In this document: positions 1-10,740 of the stretch, piece by piece
Layout: each line of letters starts with the position of its first letter
How positions within the stretch are numbered: the first letter of the stretch is position 1
NCBI GenBank assembly: GCA_002286855.1
Contig: NRSV01000007.1
Span: forward strand, 197,277-261,276
Source of the DNA: Bipolaris cookei
Lineage: Eukaryota > Ascomycota > Dothideomycetes > Pleosporales > Pleosporaceae
Reading direction: 5' to 3'
Length of the DNA: 64,000 bases
Program-made: the position numbers and the translations under genes
The notes under the pieces: model-generated
Seen by the model: the letters and a program-made list of their open reading frames with translations, nothing else
Told to the model about the DNA's origin: nothing
Database searches by the model: none

Positions 1-289
1 ATGTTCCACCCACTTGCTATCTCAAATTATACATGAACCACCTAGATACCTCGACAAGCCTGCCTATCCTCTTCTCACGCACGTGTGAAATCTTTGGAGA
101 TTGCCGTCAGTAGGTCCGTCATACAACCTGCCCTACAATATCGGTCACGTATCCATCCAGTGCCCGAAGGCATGTCTTTTGCTGAGTCTGCAAGTGTGCC
201 GCTGGGCGTGACGGGCGATAGAAGTGGGAGGTACTCTCGTGTCGATTTCATATATGTACACACATCCGAAGACAAGAACATGACTACCA
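1..289. other. 3' flank of the RhoGAP gene, no gene seen
   Basis: This stretch lies downstream of the stop codon of the minus-strand RhoGAP gene. Short open frames on both strands show no recognisable protein features. It probably holds the 3' UTR and terminator of that gene. Confidence 0.5.
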
Positions 290-3015
290 CTAGTCGTCCA
301 TGGGCTTGTCCTCCAGTGTAACGCCTCGGGGCGCTGTGTCTTCACTTCTGGTGCTACCGGTTGAGTCCCTGTTACCTCTCGTCAAGCTGCCAGCAGTCTT
401 CCGGGGAAAAGGTACCCTGGTACTTGAGGGCGCAGGATGCTCGACAGGAGCAGCTTCAGTAGCACCATTTGTAGTAGCAGGAGCGATTTCGCCGGTAGAA
501 CTATCATCACTTCCGGGTACTTCAAGCGATCCACGGTTTCCATTGGCCTTTCGCGAATCAGTAGGTGACGATGTGTTGACTGGGAATCGTGTGGCGCTTC
601 GGTCTCGGCGATGAGATCCTGATACTCGCGAGCTAGGCGCTGGCGAGGTTGCCCGTGGTGATCGCTGAGCAGCAATGGCACGTTGCCGCTCCTCCATGTT
701 TGCACGTCGGTTACTCTCATCTGTAGAGATTGCACGGGGGCGCTGAGCACCAGAGGATGAGTGTGTGAGTGTGCTGGCGCGCTTCAACTCTCCGAAAATC
801 GCATCCTTGTGCGCAAACAGATCGCGCACCAGGCGGTAACTATATCGTTCATTCATAGTCAGACTTGACTCTTGCTTGGGCCTGAGGATGCATGGCGCAA
901 GCGTATTGGTTAGTGCCGTGACGTACGTCTCATCAGCCGACGTCAGCTCAATAAGACGGGTAAAGTGTGTGCAGATAGCATCCAGTGTCGCAATATTGGC
1001 AAGACGCAGTTGGCCAAGAGTTGACTGGATGACAGAAATCCTTGTCTCTTCAGAGACGTCGGTTGCAGTAGTGCTGTAAATGGTCTTGACAATTTCGTAA
1101 ACATGGGAAGAAACCAATGAGTCTAGTGTAATTAGTAAAAGAGCCTATGATTGTCTCGTGGAGTGCATACCAGGAAGTTCCAGGAGGTAGAGCTTGAGGA
1201 CGCTGGCAACAATTGGTACGTCATACTTCTCAAGCAGGTCGTCGGGGAATCTTTTGCCGGTGTTGATCTCGGATCTGAGAGTGTGAGTTTGGGACAGAGG
1301 TACGTCGACTAGCCAGATACCCCGACGGGCCTCGTCGCCCTCGAGATCAGGGTAGTGATTGTCCAAGAAAGTGAGTATGGTAGTGATGATTATTGGCACA
1401 CGCTTCTTGTCCGAACGCGCCCGAGCCTCCAAATCTACACCAAAGGTTTGCTCTGCGTGATTGTCAGTATCTCATAAAAAGTGGAACTAGAAAACACCGT
1501 ACCATCCACAGAGTTATAGTAGTTCTCGTATGTTATAACTCTTGGCACAAATGGGCCTGTCCTGTAGTTCTCGAGCATGTACCGCAAATCACCCAGCGGC
1601 TGCACTGTTTCTTGGAAAAGCATCATCTTGTCCACAGTGCTTTGCAAGCTAGGAATGACGTTGCTTACGGCTCCAGAAAAGTCCAGAATGACCGCCTTGA
1701 TGGCCTTGAGTCTATCCAGCTCGCAGCGCTCCATGAACTTGAGATGATCCACCATTGCCTCCTCCAAATTACACCTCAAGGAGTCGAGTTTCTTCACCGA
1801 GGCCTTGTATCGCTCGTCAGCTTCACGAGCCTCTCGCCTCAGTCTCTCTGCCGGCGTTTCATTCGGGTATTGGTTGTTGAGCGGGTTCCATCCCTGCAGG
1901 TACTCTTGCACGGTTCCGACAGGAGTGTCGACGGTGATGCTATCGACCGATGAGTTCGACATGGTAGTGGAGGAGCGTGCCATGGGCTGCTTCTTCTCAG
2001 GCAATCCCGTAATCTGGAAAGCCTTGGTTTTCCACTGGTAGTTCATTCTAGAGCTGTTGGCGAATGTGTTGCCGACGTTGCCAACCAGGCGCAGGAATCC
2101 ATGGGTAACCATGTCTTGACCGATGCGCTCTGCGTAGCTGACGGTAGTAGCGCCCATGTGCTTTTGGATGTACTCGGTGATGTCGGCGCCAGTTGAGCAA
2201 TTCTGGTAGGTACCTAGGATGGGGACTTTGACCTCGCCGAGTTTGATATTGTCGAGCATATGTGTGAGGATCTTTTTGACTTGGTCGGGCTGGTATGTCT
2301 CATCGCCCAGATCGATGGGCTCCTCTTCCTCGTCCTCGGGCTCAGACATTTTGATAGTAGGCACCTTGACCTTTGGGCTCTGTGCAGCTTCACTCTGGGG
2401 GTCCTGGAAAGCGAGCTTGTCCTCCTCCTCGAGATCCTCGACTAGACGGCATTTGTTGTAATATTGCGAGCGGAACTTGCGGACAGCGTCGGCCTGGCGG
2501 TCGTGGATCTTGATGCGCGATTGCAGGTCGTCTTGAGAGTTCTGGACACGGGCAGCGTGCGCCTCGCACCAGCGGCCAAAGGGATTCACAACCAGCTCTC
2601 GGATGTTGGACGCAATCTTCTTGTGATTCGCAGCAGCAGCCTCCATCTCGGTGCGCACGCCCTCGTAGGCCTGGTGGGAGTTAGTGGTCAGCGGTCAGCG
2701 GTCGGGCATAGGCAGGCAGCGTGTGACACGCACCTTTCGCACACTTGCGCCCTCATCTCTACTGAAGCCTCCGGCTATGCGCTCAGTGGCTGATGTAATG
2801 GCAGCCAGCGAGTTTCCGTAGACCTCTTCGGCATCGGCTCGCATACGGGCAACGGTCAGAATCTGCTGGTTCTCCTGGACTCCCTGCTGGAGCTTTCCAA
2901 AGAGAACACCCAAGCCTGCAATGTCAGTACAGGCGGGGCGGTGTTGGGAGCGGCGTCAGGGCATACCTCCGGCATAGTCGCTAGACCAGAATGACGCAGC
3001 GAAGCCGGTACTCAT
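290..3015 (-). CDS. F-BAR / DEP / RhoGAP domain protein (Rgd2-like)
   Basis: Five exons can be joined in frame: 3015-2967, 2915-2734, 2670-1503, 1452-1171 and 1122-290, giving 837 residues; all introns are GT..AG and 47-66 bases long. The N-terminus begins MSTGFAASFWSSDYAGG, followed by an FCH/F-BAR half. A DEP domain (about residues 205-297, around QVKKILTHMLDN) is inserted into the F-BAR, whose second helical half follows (about 345-475). A RhoGAP domain spans about 468-677, then a Ser/Pro/Arg-rich tail. This order is that of yeast Rgd2, a GAP for Cdc42 and Rho5 that binds membranes through F-BAR. The usual arginine-finger segment G-[IL]-F-R reads GIWLVDV here, and the conserved LRELP reads LLELP, so the catalytic arginine seems absent. 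The gene stands head to head with CDC43, about 1.06 kb apart. Confidence 0.88.
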
Positions 3016-4074
3016 GGCGGCAGCTTGCAAACAGGCAGCACTCGACTGGTGACGACTCTTGAGGGAGGGGTTGTATGAGAAAAGAAAATATTGGGTGGTT
3101 CGTGGGTGGTCGGTCAACGGCCGTAGTGAGCGTGGAGAAGATAGGCCTAGGAACGAACACGCAAGCGCGGACCCGGTGATGTATGGCAGAAAGTTGCGCG
3201 GCCTCAGACGTTTCGGCGGCGTTTCTGCTAGCAGAGAGCCCAGGCAAAGAAAGAGTGACGACTAGAAGGAGCAAAGTGCGCGTGATGGGCGAGGACAGAA
3301 GCCAGGCTGGGTGAAGTTACATAGGATAATAGGGCACTACGCAGCCGCCTCAGGAGGGGTTTTTGCAGGCCAGTCGCTGTGGCAGAGCTGATGTCGTATC
3401 CACCCCTGCAGCCTTTGTTCGTGACAGGGCTGGCTCAGGCAGCCCAGCAGCCAAACAGCCTCTGCCCAGCCAGGGTTTTTGCCCGACATTTGGCCTTTAG
3501 TCGCCATGGCCAATGGTAAAAATACGTACTCGTACAGTCGTCGTCAATTGACCGACTCCTAACGCTGCCCCTGCATCGGCTAGGGCCTGGCCAGCCCGCT
3601 GACTACCGTCCAAATACGTCTGCAGCACTGCACTGCCCTACTCGTAGAGGACATGGTACACTAAGCATGTACTCCTGCCTACGGACATGGCTGCGTACAT
3701 TCAGTACTGCTTACTAGCACCATCCACGCCCCATAAACCCCAACACCACCACCACAACAATCACACCACTACTACTCACTAGTTCAGTCTGCATCCAGCG
3801 CCTGCTCGACAATCGACTAACTAGTCTCAGGTGGCCTGCGCATGCTCTAACCGGCGTGTGTGTGAGTGAGAGTGTGTGAGTGAGAGTGTGTGCACGCTAC
3901 GGGCCGAGTTTGGTGTTGGACTTGCCCTCTTGATCCTTCTCAGCCTTGCAGAAATACACACACCCGCCTTGGCTTGCAACCACAGCCCCGCAGCCATCAG
4001 ACTCGCAGGCTGCACAGGGGCACCAGCACCTCGCTCGGCAAAAGACGCCGGGTTCAACCCAGTACGTCTCCATC
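3016..4074. promoter_or_regulatory. Divergent promoter region between RhoGAP gene and CDC43
   Basis: About 1.06 kb separates the two divergent start codons. A GT/AG-rich simple-sequence patch (GTGTGAGTGAGAG repeated) lies at 3856-3892. A possible 5'-UTR intron end, GACTAACT followed by CTCAG, occurs at 3815-3832, but I could not pair it with a convincing donor. No coding sequence is evident. Confidence 0.5.
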
Positions 4075-5385
4075 ATGGCTCCCTCTGGCCTCGACAGCAC
4101 ACAACTCAACTATGCCCGCCACCTCAAGTACTGGCGCAGAAACCTCAAGACGCTGCTGCCCCATTTCTACACCAGCAATGACTCCAACCGCATGCTGCTC
4201 GCCCTCTTCACCGTCTCTGCCCTCGATATCCTGGGCGATCTAGACGCAGCCCTGTCCCCCAAGGAGCGTCAAGGGCACATCGATTGGGTCTATGGCTGCC
4301 AATTGCCAGAGGGCGGCTTCCGCCCATGGCCAGGGTCCAACTACGGCGAGCTCAGAAATGACGACAACAAAACCTGGGACCCTGCTCATATCCCTGGAAC
4401 CTTCTTTGCACTCCTGACCTTGATTGTTCTCGGCGATGATCTGGAAAAGGTCAAGAGAAAAGAAATTTTGGCGTGGTTGGTCCAAATGCAAAGGCCAGAG
4501 GGCAGTTTTGGTGAGACGCTCGGCGAGGGTGGCTATGTGCATGGTGGCAACGACTCAAGGTTCGGATACATGGCCACAGCCATTCGATGGATGCTACGCG
4601 GCGACCTTGAAGGGCCATGCGAAGGAATACCAGACGTTGATGTTGATGCCTTTGTTACATGCGTCCGCGCATCGGAATGCTACGACGGAGGCATTTCTGA
4701 AGCACCCTATCATGAAGCACATGCTGGATTCACTTGCTGCGCCATTGCTGCACTTGCCTTTCTAAACCGCTTACCATTACCGTCCTCGCAAAAGCCCGAT
4801 GGTGTTATCCGCGGAGTATCCAATGTTCAAAATACTTTACATTGGCTTGTATCTCGACAAACTCTGACCCTGGACGAGGAGGACGGCCTAGACACTATGG
4901 AAGACGAGACCGATTCCTCAGAAACTTGTCACGACGCGCACTCTTTTGTAAAGCTGGGCTCCTATCCATCTACGCAGGCTAAAGAGGACTCTAAAGCAAG
5001 ACCTAATGTTCACTACGACCTGCAATGGGTTGGTGTCAATGGAAGATGCAACAAGATTGCCGATACATGCTACGCCTACTGGACATGCACGCCTTTGCAA
5101 CTGCTCGGCCACCTCGACATTGTGGATCCACAACCCATCAGGAAATGGTTACTGGACAAGACACAGCATGCTGTCGGAGGCTTTGGCAAAGTTACCGGAG
5201 ACCCACCGGACATGTACCACTCATTTCTGGGCTTGCTGGTTCTCGCTATGTTTGGCGAGCCTGGCCTTCAGAGTGTTGATCCGGCATTGTGTATTACGCA
5301 CAAGGCGAAAAAACATCTCGAGTCACTTTCATGGAGGAAGATACTTGGTATCCATGACTTGGAAGATGAAAAAGGCGATGCATAG
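4075..5385 (+). CDS. CDC43: Geranylgeranyltransferase type I beta subunit
   Basis: This is a single-exon gene of 436 residues starting MAPSGLDSTQLNYARHLKYW. The frame is open upstream without another ATG, so 4075 is the natural start. The protein shows the repeated alpha-alpha barrel motifs of prenyltransferase beta subunits: GCQLPEGGFRPWPGS near residue 75, a GSFGE..GG block, YDGGISEAPYHEAHAGFTC, NGRCNKIADTCYAYW and GGFGKVTGDPPDMYHSFLGL. The expected zinc ligands are visible as D330, C332 (in ADTCY) and H382 (in MYHSF). The enzyme, with an alpha subunit, attaches geranylgeranyl to CAAL-type Rho/Rac/Cdc42 proteins in the cytosol. Pairing with the neighbouring RhoGAP gene is suggestive but may be chance. 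An acidic insert near residues 275-300 resembles the loop seen in fungal members. Confidence 0.93.
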   Translation: MAPSGLDSTQLNYARHLKYWRRNLKTLLPHFYTSNDSNRMLLALFTVSALDILGDLDAALSPKERQGHIDWVYGCQLPEGGFRPWPGSNYGELRNDDNKTWDPAHIPGTFFALLTLIVLGDDLEKVKRKEILAWLVQMQRPEGSFGETLGEGGYVHGGNDSRFGYMATAIRWMLRGDLEGPCEGIPDVDVDAFVTCVRASECYDGGISEAPYHEAHAGFTCCAIAALAFLNRLPLPSSQKPDGVIRGVSNVQNTLHWLVSRQTLTLDEEDGLDTMEDETDSSETCHDAHSFVKLGSYPSTQAKEDSKARPNVHYDLQWVGVNGRCNKIADTCYAYWTCTPLQLLGHLDIVDPQPIRKWLLDKTQHAVGGFGKVTGDPPDMYHSFLGLLVLAMFGEPGLQSVDPALCITHKAKKHLESLSWRKILGIHDLEDEKGDA

Positions 5386-5872
5386 AACGAAGGGATAGGC
5401 ACAGCTGGCTGCATGCTATGTATGGATGATGAAAACGTCTTCTGGTGTGTCCAGTCAGGCTGGCTGGTGTTGTAGCTTCTATGTTCATTATTGATGTCGT
5501 TCTAGCCTCGACTTATTCTTTTGCGTTGAGCGCAATACTTACAATCAATGGGAAACGAGGGTCATGACCACTACTGATGTAGATAATCTAATCACAATAA
5601 TTCCGTCTAGCCTGTCACGACCGTCATGATGGTAATAGTGATGTTTTGATCTAAATCTAGGTAGGGAAGGGACCAACCTCGGCTCCACCTAGACTACCTA
5701 ATACCTCCCAGATCCCTGCCATGCAGGTAATTTTGGCAAACTCCGCAACCACTTTTCCCGCCTGTCGCAATACCAGCGCGACAGCACCATCCCAGCACCA
5801 TCCCGGCATCATACGTCCTGCAGCCTGGTCTCCACAAGATCCTGCTAATTTCTGGTAATCCTCGACGCAATC
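5386..5872. other. CDC43 3' flank and RRP17 promoter
   Basis: This is a 487-base tandem intergenic region. I see no coding signal; short frames here are in the wrong frame or lack family features. It should contain the CDC43 polyadenylation site and the RRP17 promoter. Confidence 0.5.
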
Positions 5873-6688
5873 ATGGGCCCGCCCAACAAGAAACGCAAGC
5901 TCGCCGTCACCGCGCCCGAAACAATCGAATTCGACTTTGCGGCGCGCGAAGAATACCTGACCGGGTTCCACAAGCGCAAGCTCGAGCGAAAAAAACACGC
6001 CCAGGAGGAAAATGCGAAGCGCGAGAAGGAGGAGAAATTGAGGCTTAGGCGAGAAGTACGTGTTCGACTTTTCTCCTTGTTGGTTGGGAAAAGCACAAGA
6101 GCAGCATTACTTGCAGCGCCCAGCATTCTCAACATATACAATCTAACGTGTAACTAATACATGGCACAATAGCTCCGAGCCGAGCGCAAAGCCGACCTAG
6201 AAAAACACGTCGAAGAAGTAAATCGACTAGTCAAGCAAGCAAACGGCGACCTCAGCTCCGCCGACTCCGACTCGGACAACGACAATGACGATAACAAAGA
6301 CGGCAACGAAGAAGAAGAAGAAGAAGAATTCACAGGGTTCCAAGAACTAGAGCCCATAAATCAAGAAGACGAGTACATTGACGAAGACAAATACACAACC
6401 GTCACCATGGAATCTGTAAACATATCCAAGTCTGGCTTCTCGCGACCAGGCGAAGACGACGAGCACGACGAGGAGGCCAAGAAGAAAGCACAGGAGGCTG
6501 CAGAGGCAGGGACGGCAAATGGCAGCAAGAAGAAGGTGTGGACAAAGGCATGGCCAAAGAATAGTGATAAGCCCAAAAAGAAGAAGAAGAAGTTTAGGTA
6601 CGAGACAAAGACGGAGAGGAAGGCAGAGCGCATCAAGCAGGGCATGAAGAAGAGGAAGCAAAAGGAGGCCAGGACAAACAAAAAGTAG
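5873..6688 (+). CDS. RRP17: rRNA-processing protein Rrp17 (Nol12/Nop25 family)
   Basis: Two exons, 5873-6055 and 6173-6688, give 232 residues. The 117-base intron has donor GTACGT, a TAACTAAT branch region near 6151 and acceptor ATAG. The N-terminus MGPPNKKRK is followed by IEFDFAAREEYLTGFHKRK and a long basic coiled stretch, the signature of the Nol12/Rrp17 family. A highly acidic middle (E/D runs) and a Lys/Arg-rich C-terminus ending RTNKK fit a nucleolar protein. In yeast Rrp17 is a 5'-3' exonuclease factor that trims 5' ends of 5.8S and 25S rRNA in pre-60S particles. It is transcribed toward the tropomyosin gene. Confidence 0.9.
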
Positions 6689-7207
6689 ACACGCGGCATG
6701 GTATCTCTGTCTCATCTTGTGAGCGTTTACGCTGGTAGTGGAGCTTTTAAGAGCTTTGTGCAGGAATACACAAAAATGATACCCCCCCCCCCACCCACGC
6801 ACCTTTCATAACTTTGTTCAGTTTTCTCAACAAAGCACAAACATCTGGCACAATTCCATCCCGGAATGTCCGCAGCTTATATTATCCAGGGGGTCATAGA
6901 ACCCCCCTTCAGTACACATCTCATCATGCACGGCGGCCAATGCACCGCGTGATTCTAGGGGTATTACGTATGTCTGGCGGGAACCACCAACGTTGTATTT
7001 GCTCAGGGATTACAAAAGGCGAACAGGCCCGCCCAGCAAGCAGCCGCAGGAAAGAAACAGTTGTATAGTAGTAGTGTAGGGGGGTGTACGCGAATGTCAT
7101 GTGTGTGTGAAATCTGCCTCTATCTCGACGGTCCTACGGGTAAGCTAAAGCACCTTGTTTCCTATTTGAATACAGTCGCAAGGGCGCAACAACAAGAAAA
7201 AACCAGC
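6689..7207. terminator. Convergent 3' region of RRP17 and tropomyosin
   Basis: This 519-base stretch separates two converging genes and should hold both polyadenylation sites. An 11-base C run followed by ACCCACG sits at 6782-6798. No gene is evident. Confidence 0.5.
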
Positions 7208-7932
7208 TTAGATGTTACCAATCTCCTTGACAAAGTCGTCGAGCTCCTTCTTGGTGTCCGCATACTTCTTGGCCATCTCCTCATACTTAGATTCCCACTG
7301 GTCGCGGGATTGCTCGAGAGCCTGGACTTTGCGTTCGTAGTGGCCGGACTTGACGTCGGTTTGGCGGAGCCTAAGAGGGGTAGCGAGTCAGTACACGCAG
7401 ATCAGGGGGGTGAGTAGTGGTGGTGGTAGTGGTAATGGCAGAAGGCCATCCATCAGAAGGCATGGAAAAGAGAGCAGTCGTACTTCTCATTGAGCTCGCG
7501 GATCGTCCTGTCCGACTCCTCAGCTTCTTCCTCGAGAACTTGAATCTTGCGCTGGAGGCTCTCAGCTTGAGTGCCGGCCTGAGCGCCTGCACCAGCTTCG
7601 TCCTTGTGGATCTTGACTTGCCCCTCAAGCTTCTCAACCTCGCTCTCGAGCACAGAGTTCTTGTGCGTCAGTGAGGTGATTTCCTGCTCCTTCTGTGTCG
7701 TCTCGGCCTCGAGCTGCTTGACCCTGGCCTTGAGCTCCTCAGCGCGAGCGCTGCTCTCATCCGCCTCGACGCGGAGAGCTTCCATGCGCTGTACAAAAAG
7801 GTCATGTTAGCATGTGTTTCCCATTTGGGGCATGACGGGCGTGAATGTGGCGTCGACCAGAGGTAGGGTTGGGTATGGTTGGAAGGGGCATTGGCGGGGT
7901 ATGCGTCGACTCACCTTCTTGATCTGATCCAT
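7208..7932 (-). CDS. cdc8: Tropomyosin (Cdc8/Tpm1-like)
   Basis: Three exons (7932-7915, 7788-7484, 7370-7208) give a 161-residue protein, the same length as fission-yeast Cdc8 tropomyosin. The first exon encodes only MDQIKK; joining gives MDQIKKRMEALRVEAD. The whole protein is a continuous heptad coiled coil rich in E, K, A and L without proline, ending in KELDDFVKEIGNI. Tropomyosin dimers polymerise along formin-nucleated actin cables and the contractile ring, supporting polarised secretion and cytokinesis. The tiny first coding exon is easily missed by gene finders; without it the start would wrongly be MEALRVEAD. The gene is divergent from the 469-residue protein gene at 8302. Confidence 0.93.
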
Positions 7933-8301
7933 GGTGGCGGGCGGTGTGGAGAGTGTGAATGGGAAGAAGGAGTGTTTGTGTGGTGTGATGCTGCGGAGAC
8001 GGTGGAGAGGTCAGCAGCTTATATAGTGGAATGGAGCGGAGCAGGTGTGTTGTCGTGGATGTCTGAGAAATGTGCCTTGCAGTTGGGGTGTGCAAGCTGA
8101 CAATGCGGGCAAGCGCTGCCGAAAGGGACTACCTCCGCTCGGACCCTTTTAACCCAGCCCAGACCCTCTTTGGCCGCCGCCGCCCCAGCAACCGCCAGTA
8201 AACACACAAGCACCCGCCCCGACACTATCTCCCTCCACCAACCCCCGCCCGCCGCCCGCTGCCCTCCCCCCCCACACGACTTGCTCAATGTAACCACCGC
8301 T
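7933..8301. promoter_or_regulatory. Divergent promoter between tropomyosin and the 8302 gene
   Basis: There are 369 bases between divergent start codons. The right half is rich in CCCGCC-type pyrimidine runs (8216-8280), common in fungal leaders. A long GC-rich open frame on the minus strand here has no protein-like features. Confidence 0.45.
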
Positions 8302-9760
8302 ATGGCGACTCTCGCAGCAAACGACCAGGAAAACGCTGTCCGCCATTTGCACGCCGCCGCCGGCTCAAAATCGCTCAACGCGGGCATCAAGGGATTCAAC
8401 GCCAAAACACCAGGAAACAAAGCCCCCAAGACACCCTTCAGGATCCCGCTCAACGACGAAAATGCCGTGACCAAAGGCGCCAAATCGATTCTGCAGACCC
8501 AAGGCAAGGGAGCCGAATTATTTACAGGCGGCAAGGGTGGAAAAGTCGACCAGAATGCGTTTGTTACTCCAGCTGGTATGACGGAATAGCCGCGTAATGC
8601 ATTCACCAAGACTGACACATCTAGGACCCCGTACGCGTGCGCCGTTGGGCATGAAAACGACCAATGCCAAATCCAGAGCCTTTACAACGCCAGCGCCTCT
8701 TTCCTCTGCAAAGACACAGAAGCTCAGCCCGCGTCTACGTCGTCCAAAAGTCAAGGTCCATCAGCCTGAAGTCGCCCACGAGTCTGAAGATGACGTTCCC
8801 GAAGTCGAGTACATGCCTCCCAAGGAGATTCCGCTCGAGGATGACATGGACGAGTACCTCCCCAGGAACTGGACTATTCCTAAGATCAGCGAGCAGGACA
8901 TGGTGCGCGGCATCTGGCAGGCCTACCACAACCCAATTGAAGACGACGGACGCACACGCGAGCAGCGCAAGTTTGAGGAGGAACTTCAAAAGGGCCGCAA
9001 GCAGCGCGACGAGCATTTTGAGAAGGTTTTTGCATCCCAAGTGGCCAAGGACGATGCTGAGATGAGGGAATACTACGGCATCGAAGAACCGAAGAAAAAG
9101 GCAATGCCCAAAGCAGCAACGTCCATTTCTGCGTTTAGAAAAGCTCCAACTGGACCATCGACTATACGCGCCCGATCTGCAGCAGCCGCTCTTCTCCCAA
9201 CCTCGAAGCCCAGCTATGCTGCTCCTACTGTAGCCGCCAAATCGCGCGTACCTACTGGACCGGTTTTTGGCAGAAAAGGAGCAAAGACACCCACAGAGAT
9301 GACAGCCTCTCACCAGGTATCAGCAGCGGCAGTGTCCAAAAACACAATTGGCTATGCTCAGGGTCGTGCGGGACGTGCTGCTCCAGCAGCAGCGCGCAAA
9401 CCCCTCTCCAACGTCACTAAGCCCGCGCCTTTCTCGGCCATGGCCCGGCCCGTCTCGACCAGCTATGTGCGCAGCGCGAGCACCAGTACTTCTACTGGCC
9501 GCTCTCGGGGCCCCATTTCTCGCTGCAGCTCTACCTCTACTAACGCTACACTGGTTTCATCCACAGAGGACGAGCAGCCTCGTCGCACTGCCGAAGACTT
9601 TGAGCGCGAAATGGAATTGCTGCTGCTCGCGCGTTCTGACGATGAAGACGACGACGTATGGACCAAGAGCTTCAGCAACCAGTTGCATGGAAATATTGCG
9701 TTCGCTGAGGAAAATGACGACGATGCCGGGTTCCAGTTGCAGCTCCCAGAAGGCTTCTAG
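8302..9760 (+). CDS. Conserved-looking fungal protein of unknown function
   Basis: Two exons, 8302-8575 and 8625-9760, join in frame through a 49-base intron to give 469 residues. No upstream in-frame ATG exists, so MATLAANDQENAV is taken as the start. The N-terminal third is basic, with the motif GPRTRAPLGMKTTNAKSRAF across the splice junction. A central acidic/charged helical segment (about residues 130-240) contains YMPPKEIPLEDDMDEYLP. The rest is Ala/Ser/Thr-rich with RKPLSNVTK, and the end is acidic (REMELLLLARSDDEDDD). There is no signal peptide or membrane segment. The composition suggests a nuclear, possibly phosphoregulated protein. RxxL segments (RAPL, RKPL) could be destruction boxes, but this is speculation and I assign no function. 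Confidence 0.75.
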
Positions 9761-10660
9761 CATGCTGAAAGTAGAGAAATGAGCTGAACCAAGCTTCCGA
9801 GAAGAAGAACAGGAAGATGCAGCCATGTGTAAATTACTAAACTGTGATGTCTTTTTGTTATTTTCTGGGGCTGCTGGAGTATATGGATATTGGATAACTC
9901 TTTCTTTGTCTTTTTTTAAGTTGTAATGTGTTAACTCGAGTATGAATGGTCTAAATTCATGCTGTATATGTATGTCTGTCACTTTGCATTTATCTATCGT
10001 TGGTGAAGCACTGTGATATGGTACAGTGTAGTTACAATTCGCCATTTTACAACCATACTGGAAATCAACATAACTCTGGATCGCTATCTCACACCCCAAC
10101 AACATCACACACATTCAATAGTTGTTCTTGTTCTTGTTGTTGTTGTTTTTTTAAAAAAAAACACTTCATTCGCTCAAAATGCCCACTGACTCAAAAAGAA
10201 AAAAGAGCCAGCTTCACGCTACCCCATATCCTAACTACCTTTTCCTTCCCTTACTTCACTTATTTCCCCAGCCTTGCCTTGCGCAGTCGCATTCCCAATC
10301 CCATTCGCACCTTTTCGCGCCACATGTATATATACTATATATGTATTTTTTTTAAAAAAAAAATAAAAAGCTAAAGAAACAAAAGGAAGGGAGGATAAAC
10401 ATCCCTCTCCCCTTCTTGTGTGGAAAAAAAAGAGAAAAAAACTGCCATTGGACCATTGCGAACGAAGAAAAGAATTGTCAGATAGAAAAGATGCGCGTTG
10501 AAAGAGAAAAGAATACCCCTCTTGCCGTGAATGCGCCATGCTGCTTGAAAAAAAATCAAATTCAGAAATCCAAGGAGAGAAAAACAGAGACAAAGAATGA
10601 GGAAAAAAAGGGGAGCTTTAGACTAAGTAAATAGTCGTGTATGTAGCTTTGTTGGCTGAA

Positions 10661-10682
10661 CCCCAACCCCAACCCCAGCCCC
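10661..10682 (-). repeat. Four G4 runs: candidate G-quadruplex in 3' UTR
   Basis: The plus strand has four CCCC blocks separated by AA, AA and AG. The minus strand, which is the sense strand of the SWIB gene, therefore reads four GGGG runs with 2-base loops, 59-80 bases after its stop codon. This is a textbook intramolecular G-quadruplex pattern, possible in both DNA and the mRNA. Confidence 0.75.
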
Positions 10683-10693
10683 AAAAAAAACGA

Positions 10694-10723
10694 ACAAAAC
10701 AAACAAACAAACAAACAAACAAA
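10694..10723. repeat. AAAC tetranucleotide microsatellite
   Basis: A run of about six to seven ACAA/AAAC units lies just downstream of the SWIB-gene stop codon. It is simple sequence only. Confidence 0.8.
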
Positions 10724-10740
10724 CTACTAGCAACCCAACT

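Larger units (their letters stand above)
9761..10740. other. Convergent 3' region, low complexity, no gene
   Basis: This ~980-base region lies between two converging genes. It is AT-rich with several A and T runs (10151-10161, 10347-10362). It also holds a block of four C4 runs (10661-10682) and an AAAC tetranucleotide run. Open frames here are low-complexity K/N/F-rich artefacts. Confidence 0.55.

Noticed and set aside
4025..4050. tRNA B-box-like GGGTTCAACCC
   Set aside because: No matching A box, acceptor stem or anticodon arm is found around it; it lies in the CDC43 leader.
3946..4074. Longer N-terminus for CDC43
   Set aside because: The extension begins at TTG rather than ATG and has no prenyltransferase similarity; the ATG at 4075 fits the family.
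8019..8618. 199-residue open frame on the minus strand
   Set aside because: It covers the promoter and first exon of the opposite gene, has biased G/A/V/W composition and no protein-family features.
10661..10682. Telomere-like CCCCAA repeat (ciliate type)
   Set aside because: It is internal, has under four units, and filamentous ascomycetes use TTAGGG; it fits simple low-complexity 3' UTR sequence better.
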